11,265 bases of DNA from Bacteroidales bacterium (GTDB lineage: Bacteria > Bacteroidota > Bacteroidia > Bacteroidales > ML635J-15), in assembly GCA_028696755.1 (NCBI GenBank), contig JAQVGK010000057.1, positions 1-11,265 of the forward strand. Reading direction: 5' to 3'. The notes below the pieces were generated by a model that had not been told where the DNA came from, ran no database searches, and saw only the letters and a list, made by a program, of their open reading frames with translations. A program made the position numbers and the translations under genes. The stretch's first letter is position 1. Every line of letters begins with the position of its first letter. Of this stretch, positions 6,327 through 11,265 are shown one piece after another.

Positions 6327-7590
6327 AATATTGAAAATATCATTTGGCTTGCTGCTTATTCTGATAAGTATTAACGTTTCTGCTCAAACGAACAGGGTGC
6401 CGTTTTCATCTTACCAATACTCCTATATTCAGTACGATTCATGTTTTCTCGAACATTATGGCAAGCCACAAAACATTGACAAGTTTTACAACAAACTCGA
6501 AAAACTTGTTTTTACTGGCGAAGGAAACGTTTCAATATTGCATCTTGGTGGATCGCACATACAGGCAGGAATTTGGTCGTGGGAAATGAGAAAAAACTTT
6601 GAAAGCATGATGCCCGGAATGGAAGGTGCACCAGGAATGGTTTTTCCGTTTAGTGTTGCTAATACAAATCATCCGTTTTATTACCGTTCAAAAACCGAAG
6701 GTAAATGGGAATTTGCAAAAATTACGGATAAAGAACCAATTACTACTCTTGGTTTAGCTGGAATGACTGCATTTACGAAAGATTCCATTGCTAAAATTGA
6801 TGTATATTTTAACCAAGTAGCAAAAATTGAAAAACATAAGTTTAATAAATTAAGTATATTTCACAATGTTGAAGATACCAGCTGGGCAATCACTGTTGCA
6901 CATCCAGAGCTGCTAGACACTAGCTTTATCAATAATAGTACGGGAGCAACTGAATTTTATTTTTCTCAAAAACTTGATACCTTATCATTTACTGTAACAA
7001 AAAAAGATTCCTGTACGTCGGCGTTTCATTTTTATGGTGCATATTTAGAAAACAACGAACCCGGAATAATTTATACTGGCATCGGAATTAATGGAGCGGC
7101 AACTCATTCTTATCTTAAAGAACAACTTTTCGAAAAACATCTTACAACAGTACAACCTGATCTGGTTATATTGTCGATTGGAGTAAACGATGCGTCTGGA
7201 CCAGGTTTCAACGAAGATGTATATGTATTTAATTACAAAAAGATTATTGATAAGATAATGTCGGTAAATCCTGATTGTGCAATTTTACTAACCACAAATA
7301 ACGATTTTTACTATTATCGAGGCGGAGTTAATCCTCATGCAGCTTCAGTATATTCAGGAATGAAAAGAGTTGCAGACTTTTATGGTGGATCAGTCTGGAA
7401 CATGTACAGGGTAATGGGCGGATATAAATCTATTAATCTGTGGAAAAGCGACAATCTTGCAAATAAAGACAGAATACATTTTACACGAGATGGCTATACA
7501 ATTATCGCCGATCTTCTTTTTGATGCGATACTAAAAGATTTTACAAATTATTTACAAACTCTGCCCGAGGACAGGATAACAAGTGAGTGA
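6307..7590 (+). CDS. Exported SGNH-type protein (second of two) with GGS in place of GDS
   Basis: This protein has 427 residues and starts within the previous gene (20-nt overlap). The signal peptide is at 1-26, with cleavage likely after VSA before Gln27. Block I reads HLGGSHIQAG: Ser83 is kept, but the Asp of GDS is Gly82. Block II is near Gly263 (INGAATHSYL). Block III is a canonical GVND (292-295) and block V is DRIHF (Asp388, His391). It shares N-terminal, middle (GGSVWNMYRVMGG, 360-372) and C-terminal segments with the preceding protein, so the two arose by duplication. The two differ in which block departs from consensus: block I here, block III in the first. Activity is plausible since Ser, Asn, Asp and His remain. 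Transferase, esterase and carbohydrate-binding roles cannot be separated from sequence. The MBOAT gene starts one base after its stop. Confidence 0.85.
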   Translation: MKSLRNKILKISFGLLLILISINVSAQTNRVPFSSYQYSYIQYDSCFLEHYGKPQNIDKFYNKLEKLVFTGEGNVSILHLGGSHIQAGIWSWEMRKNFESMMPGMEGAPGMVFPFSVANTNHPFYYRSKTEGKWEFAKITDKEPITTLGLAGMTAFTKDSIAKIDVYFNQVAKIEKHKFNKLSIFHNVEDTSWAITVAHPELLDTSFINNSTGATEFYFSQKLDTLSFTVTKKDSCTSAFHFYGAYLENNEPGIIYTGIGINGAATHSYLKEQLFEKHLTTVQPDLVILSIGVNDASGPGFNEDVYVFNYKKIIDKIMSVNPDCAILLTTNNDFYYYRGGVNPHAASVYSGMKRVADFYGGSVWNMYRVMGGYKSINLWKSDNLANKDRIHFTRDGYTIIADLLFDAILKDFTNYLQTLPEDRITSE

Positions 7591-7591
7591 T

Positions 7592-9247
7592 ATGGAGTTT
7601 ATTCAGAATATATTTGCTTATGATCAGAATTCGCCTCTGATTTTTACAAGGTTCTTCTTTTGGGGATTCTTTGCCGTAGTGATGTTGGGATATTCGTTTA
7701 TCTCGAACCGAATCACGCTAAGATCGCTTTATTTGCTTATTCTTAGCTTGTTTTTTTATTACAAATCGAGCGGATTTTTCTTTTTCTTACTAGTGTTCAG
7801 TACTTTTGTCGATTACTACACAGGGAAATGGATTTACAAATCGACTAACGATCTTGTTCGTAAGCTACTTCTGGCATTAAGTGTTTTTATTAATCTATTC
7901 TTACTGTCTTATTTCAAATATACATATTTCTTTACTTCGGTAGTCAACGACCTTTTGGGAACTGAATTTGTCGCGCATAACTTTTTAGCTGAATTCTCTA
8001 ATCTGCTTACAGGCTCACATTTCGACACTGCAAAAATATTTTTACCTGTTGGGATTTCATTTTTCACTTTCCAAACAATGTCATATACCCTCGATATTTA
8101 TAAACGAAAGCTGGAACCAGTTAAAAATATTATTGATTTTGGTTTTTATGTATCGTTTTTCCCTCAGCTTGTTGCCGGACCAATTGTTCGAGCATCGGAG
8201 TTCATCCCTCAGATTTATCAAAAATATCGATTATCGAGATACGAGTTTGGTCTTGCTCTGTTCATGATTTTAAAGGGGTTGATAAAAAAGATAATGATTG
8301 GCGACTATATTGCTGTTAATTTTGTTGATCGCATTTTTGCAAATCCCGACATGTACTCAGGCTTCGAGAGCTTGATGGCAATGATCGGATACTCACTTCA
8401 GGTTTACGTCGATTTCTCGGGTTATACCGATATTGCTATTGGTGTTGCTCTATTGATGGGATTTAGGCTAAATCAAAATTTCAACTCCCCATACAAGGCA
8501 AAAAATGTTGGCGAATTCTGGTCGCGCTGGCATATTTCTCTATCAACTTGGCTAAAGGATTATTTATACATTCCACTTGGAGGTAATCGCAATGCCACTG
8601 CTGGGACTTATATTAATTTTGCTTTAATACTTGGAATATTTGCTCTTCTCGCTTCTAACTTATGGATTAGTATTGGGATAGCTGGTTTCGCCGTTCTGCT
8701 TATTTTACTAATGTTTATTTCGCCTGCCGTAAAAAAGAATGTGGTAACAAATATAAACCTCATGATTACCATGTTGCTCGGAGGATTGTGGCACGGCGCT
8801 AGCTGGAATTTCTTAATCTGGGGAGGACTAAACGGACTTGGAATTGTAACATATAAATATTGGAGAAAAATATCTCCTTGGGAAAAATACAATAATGTTG
8901 TCGCAACTGTTTGGAAGATTACTTTAACTTTTGCTTTTATCACTTTAACGCGTGTATTTTTCCGTGCTCCAGATTACGACACGGCAGCAACAATGCTAAC
9001 AAGAATATGGAATAACTTTAGCCCTGAGATTATTCCAGCTGTTTTGGCTGGTTATTACAAAGTTTGGTTGATGGTGCTATTCGGCTTTGTAACTCATTGG
9101 CTTAGCTATAATTTTAAAGACAAATGGCGCGACAAATTTGCAAATGCTCCTCACTGGTCACAAGTGCTGGTTGTTGTTCTTGTAGTTTTTGCCGTTTACC
9201 AATCTATTTGCTCCGATATGCAGGCATTTATTTATTTTCAGTTCTAG
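7592..9247 (+). CDS. MBOAT-family membrane O-acyltransferase (AlgI/PatA/DltB-like)
   Basis: The protein has 551 residues from the ATG at 7592, one base after the previous stop. An in-frame GTG at 7583 would add three residues and overlap that gene. There are many hydrophobic segments throughout. MBOAT landmarks are clear: FPQLVAGPIVRASEFIPQ (190-207), YVDFSGYTDIAIGVALLMGF (272-291), FWSRWHISLSTWLKDYLYIP (309-328) followed by LGGNR (329-333), and GGLWHGASWNFLIWGGLNG (397-415) with the invariant His401. The usual GGLHG after the His region reads GGLNG. Such proteins take an acyl group from a cytoplasmic donor and present it on the periplasmic side, where SGNH partners act on alginate, peptidoglycan or teichoic acid. 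The two SGNH genes directly upstream fit this pairing. Length and topology are normal, and the family call is very secure. The polymer and the acyl group are unknown; acetyl is most likely by analogy. Confidence 0.93.
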   Translation: MEFIQNIFAYDQNSPLIFTRFFFWGFFAVVMLGYSFISNRITLRSLYLLILSLFFYYKSSGFFFFLLVFSTFVDYYTGKWIYKSTNDLVRKLLLALSVFINLFLLSYFKYTYFFTSVVNDLLGTEFVAHNFLAEFSNLLTGSHFDTAKIFLPVGISFFTFQTMSYTLDIYKRKLEPVKNIIDFGFYVSFFPQLVAGPIVRASEFIPQIYQKYRLSRYEFGLALFMILKGLIKKIMIGDYIAVNFVDRIFANPDMYSGFESLMAMIGYSLQVYVDFSGYTDIAIGVALLMGFRLNQNFNSPYKAKNVGEFWSRWHISLSTWLKDYLYIPLGGNRNATAGTYINFALILGIFALLASNLWISIGIAGFAVLLILLMFISPAVKKNVVTNINLMITMLLGGLWHGASWNFLIWGGLNGLGIVTYKYWRKISPWEKYNNVVATVWKITLTFAFITLTRVFFRAPDYDTAATMLTRIWNNFSPEIIPAVLAGYYKVWLMVLFGFVTHWLSYNFKDKWRDKFANAPHWSQVLVVVLVVFAVYQSICSDMQAFIYFQF

Positions 9248-9281
9248 CTTAATGGATTTATACGAGCCTGACACAAAATTT

Positions 9282-9956
9282 ATGAAAAGATTCAAAGCCG
9301 TAATATTCGACATGGACGGTGTTCTTATAAACTCGGAACCACTCTGGAAAATTGCCGAAAAAGAAGTGTTTTCATCTTTGGGCGTAAAAGTTACTGATGA
9401 GCTAGTGCATATTACATCTGCTCTCACAGCTCAGGAAGTATGTGCTTTTTGGTTCGAGCGTTACCCTTGGCAAGGAAAAACTTTTGCCCAAGTCGAAGAC
9501 GATGTCGTTGCACGGGTAATTGAGCTCATCGGAGAAAACGACACAAAAATGCCAGGAGTAAAAGAGATTCTTGAGTTTTGCAAAAACAAAAACTTAAAAA
9601 TCGGACTCGCGTCAAACTCTTCTCACAACCTTATCGAAGTTGTTCTCGAAAAAGTAGGAATAAAGCATTATTTCGATTTTATTTCATCTGCCGAAGATGT
9701 TGAAAAAGGAAAACCAAACCCTGCTGTTTATCTTTATGCGGCACAAAATCTTAATGTACTCCCCTCCCATTGCATTGTGTTCGAAGACTCCGTCATCGGT
9801 GTTACAGCAGCCAAACGCGCCGGAATGACAGTTGTCGCAATTCCCGACAAAGATGATTTCGACAATAGAGGGTTCGATATTGCAGATTTTAAAATAAAAA
9901 GTTTTGCAGATTTTCTAAATTCTCAATCAATAACCAATATTATTTTGTCAGAATAA
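9282..9956 (+). CDS. HAD-superfamily phosphatase, beta-phosphoglucomutase/HxpB-like
   Basis: The protein has 224 residues from the ATG at 9282. An in-frame ATG at 9252 would add ten residues and leave only four bases after the MBOAT stop, so it is a real alternative. HAD motifs are complete: motif I FDMDG with nucleophile Asp10 and Asp12, motif II Ser111 in GLASNSS, Lys144 in EKGKPNP, and acidic motif IV FEDS (Glu168, Asp169). The cap region (about 16-85) opens with NSEPLWKIAEKEVFSSLGV, very like the hexitol/2-deoxyglucose-6-phosphatase group (YniC/HxpB). A small sugar phosphate is therefore the likely substrate, in the cytoplasm. Phosphoglucomutase activity is less likely but not excluded. 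Same strand and close spacing suggest co-transcription with the acylation genes. A functional link is not evident, and it may simply be carried in the operon. Confidence 0.85.
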   Translation: MKRFKAVIFDMDGVLINSEPLWKIAEKEVFSSLGVKVTDELVHITSALTAQEVCAFWFERYPWQGKTFAQVEDDVVARVIELIGENDTKMPGVKEILEFCKNKNLKIGLASNSSHNLIEVVLEKVGIKHYFDFISSAEDVEKGKPNPAVYLYAAQNLNVLPSHCIVFEDSVIGVTAAKRAGMTVVAIPDKDDFDNRGFDIADFKIKSFADFLNSQSITNIILSE

Positions 9957-9966
9957 AGGTGCATTA

Positions 9967-10011
9967 AGGCTAAAAACTCTAATTTTCGATTAGTAGAATC
10001 AACTCAAGCCT
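9967..10011 (+). terminator. Weak stem-loop after the HAD gene
   Basis: An outer 5-bp stem (AGGCT 9967-9971, AGCCT 10007-10011) encloses an inner CTAAT-TTTCG-ATTAG hairpin (9979-9993). It sits ten bases past the operon's last stop codon. There is no T-run after it and the stems are short, so termination is only a possibility. Confidence 0.25.
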
Positions 10012-10132
10012 ATGAGTACCAATGGATTCAGCTTTTTGCTTATTGCATTAAGCATTTTTTACTTATTTTGCTTATCGTATTACATTATTTTTAATATTAT
10101 TTATTATTACATTAGCTATTTTTACAATTTTA

Positions 10133-10164
10133 TGTTTTTTATATTAAACAAATTACTATCTTTG
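10133..10164 (+). promoter_or_regulatory. Putative promoter of the AAA ATPase gene
   Basis: TATCTTTG at 10157-10164 fits the TAnnTTTG -7 box and lies 16 nt before the ATG at 10181. The -33 side is poor: only a TG at 10133-10134, 22 nt upstream. The 224-bp spacer from 9957 is otherwise extremely AT-rich and holds no credible gene. Confidence 0.5.
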
Positions 10165-10180
10165 CAGAAATTGAATAAGT

Positions 10181-11265
10181 ATGGAAAGTCTATTAGAAAA
10201 ATCGGCTAGCAAAATAAATTCTGTGCAAATGAACTTCATCAGGGGTTTGGCAGATAAAATAGATTGGCGTCCTCGTCTGCTTGGGATTAAAGGCTCGCGC
10301 GGCGTAGGAAAAACTACTTTATTGCTTCAGTACTTGAAAAAAAATTTTGAAGGAGACGATTCTGTTGCATACATAAGCTTAGATAACCTTTGGTTTTCTC
10401 GAAATAGGCTCGAAGATTTTATCGATTGGTTTGTAAAAAGAGGTGGAAAACATTTATTCATCGACGAGGTTCACAAATATCCTCAATGGTCACAAATTCT
10501 TAAAAATTCGTACGATGATTACCCCGAACTGCAAATTGTATTCACAGGTTCGTCAATGCTTGAGATACTTAATTCGCGAGCAGATCTAAGCAGAAGAGCG
10601 GTTGTTTATAATATGCAAGGTTTGTCGTTTCGAGAGTATTTAAACATAACTTGCAATCTTAATATTCCGGTTTATACTTTGGACGACATTATGGTCAATC
10701 ATAAACAGATAAGCAAGGATGTTTTAGATGTTGTTAAGCCATTAAAGTACTTCAGCACTTATCTTAAGTCGGGTTATTTTCCATTTTACAACGAACTTCC
10801 CGATCATTATTTTTACAAGATTGAAGAAGTTATAAATATGGTTCTTGAGGTAGAATTGCCTTTAATGAGAAACCTCGAAATTTCGTATGTAACTAAAATT
10901 AAGCAAATTTTACAAATAATTGCCGAATCGGTTCCTTTTATTCCAAATGTTTCGAAACTAAGCGAAAGGGTTGGAATAAATCGAAATACACTTTTAAGTT
11001 ATTTGTTCTATTTAGCCGAAGCCAATATGACACTAAATGTTTACAAAGATGTGGCGGGAATCACTAAACTTCAGAAACCCGATAAAATCTACCTAGAGAA
11101 CACAAATATGATTTATGCTCTTTGTCCACAACAGGCAAATGTTGGCAATTTACGCGAAACATTTTTTGTAAACCAGCTCAACTATGCAAACAAAGTAGAG
11201 TATGTTAATCATGGCGATTTTAAAATTAATGGCATCTATACTTTTGAAGTGGGTGGAAAATCAAA
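10181..11265 (+). CDS. AAA_14/DUF4143-type P-loop ATPase (3' end beyond window)
   Basis: A frame of 361 codons stays open to the right edge. Walker A is GSRGVGKT (38-45, Lys44) followed by TLLLQYL, Walker B is LFIDEVHKYPQW (92-103, Asp95 and Glu96), and FTGSSM (121-126) is the sensor-1-like strand. ADLSRRAVVYNMQGLSFREY (134-153) is the block that precedes the second half of this family. A winged-helix-like segment lies near 250-285 (LSERVGINRNTLLSYLFYL), followed by the DUF4143 core (RETFFVNQL, then YTFEVGGKS at the edge). Members are common in Bacteroidota and archaea, often as many paralogs, and their substrates are mostly unknown. The gene appears monocistronic with its own -7 box. It is missing only its last few dozen residues by family length. 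Confidence 0.9.
   Translation, partial: MESLLEKSASKINSVQMNFIRGLADKIDWRPRLLGIKGSRGVGKTTLLLQYLKKNFEGDDSVAYISLDNLWFSRNRLEDFIDWFVKRGGKHLFIDEVHKYPQWSQILKNSYDDYPELQIVFTGSSMLEILNSRADLSRRAVVYNMQGLSFREYLNITCNLNIPVYTLDDIMVNHKQISKDVLDVVKPLKYFSTYLKSGYFPFYNELPDHYFYKIEEVINMVLEVELPLMRNLEISYVTKIKQILQIIAESVPFIPNVSKLSERVGINRNTLLSYLFYLAEANMTLNVYKDVAGITKLQKPDKIYLENTNMIYALCPQQANVGNLRETFFVNQLNYANKVEYVNHGDFKINGIYTFEVGGKS

Noticed and set aside
10012..10209. 65-residue plus-strand open frame rich in Phe, Tyr and Ile
   Set aside because: It lies in an extremely AT-rich spacer, contains the -7 box for the ATPase gene and overlaps that gene's start in another frame. Its composition is what low-complexity AT DNA gives by chance.

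Overview
The window looks like chromosomal DNA of a free-living or environmental Bacteroidota, roughly Bacteroidales/Marinilabiliales-like. This is inferred from four things: the AT-rich coding sequence, the lack of strong Shine-Dalgarno sites, promoters of the Bacteroidota type (TTG, about 19-22 nt, TAnnTTTG), and the gene families present. No rRNA, tRNA or CRISPR array was seen.

Left part, 1-3203, minus strand. A tyrosine recombinase runs off the left edge (1-925) with its catalytic domain outside the window. It is followed by an AhpD-like/carboxymuconolactone-decarboxylase-type protein (1198-1845) and a small two-helix membrane protein of unknown function (2614-3144) that has a good promoter at 3174-3203. 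These last two genes were probably once adjacent, 30 nt apart. They are now separated by an unusual rearrangement: a 266-bp direct repeat (1727-1992 and 2465-2730, 261/266 identical, no gaps) flanks a 472-bp segment (1993-2464). That segment has matching 10-bp inverted ends (one mismatch) and a 120-nt imperfect palindrome inside it. The repeat leaves an orphan 3' piece of the membrane-protein gene and an orphan 5' piece of the AhpD-like gene.

Centre, 3290-9956, plus strand. A promoter-like site precedes a tight run of five genes. They encode an exported LysM protein with a degenerate lytic-transglycosylase domain that has lost the catalytic glutamate, two related exported SGNH-fold proteins, an MBOAT membrane O-acyltransferase, and a HAD-family sugar-phosphate-phosphatase-like enzyme. 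Most junctions overlap or nearly touch. MBOAT plus SGNH is the architecture of known envelope acylation systems (PatA/PatB, AlgI/AlgJ/AlgX, DltB/DltD). The LysM domains suggest peptidoglycan as substrate or docking site. The working model is periplasmic O-acylation: the MBOAT protein moves acyl groups across the inner membrane, one or both SGNH proteins transfer or remove them, and the dead transglycosylase recognises glycan strands. This model is inference.

Right part, 9957-11265. An AT-rich spacer carries a weak stem-loop and a -7 promoter box, then an AAA_14/DUF4143-type ATPase that runs off the right edge.
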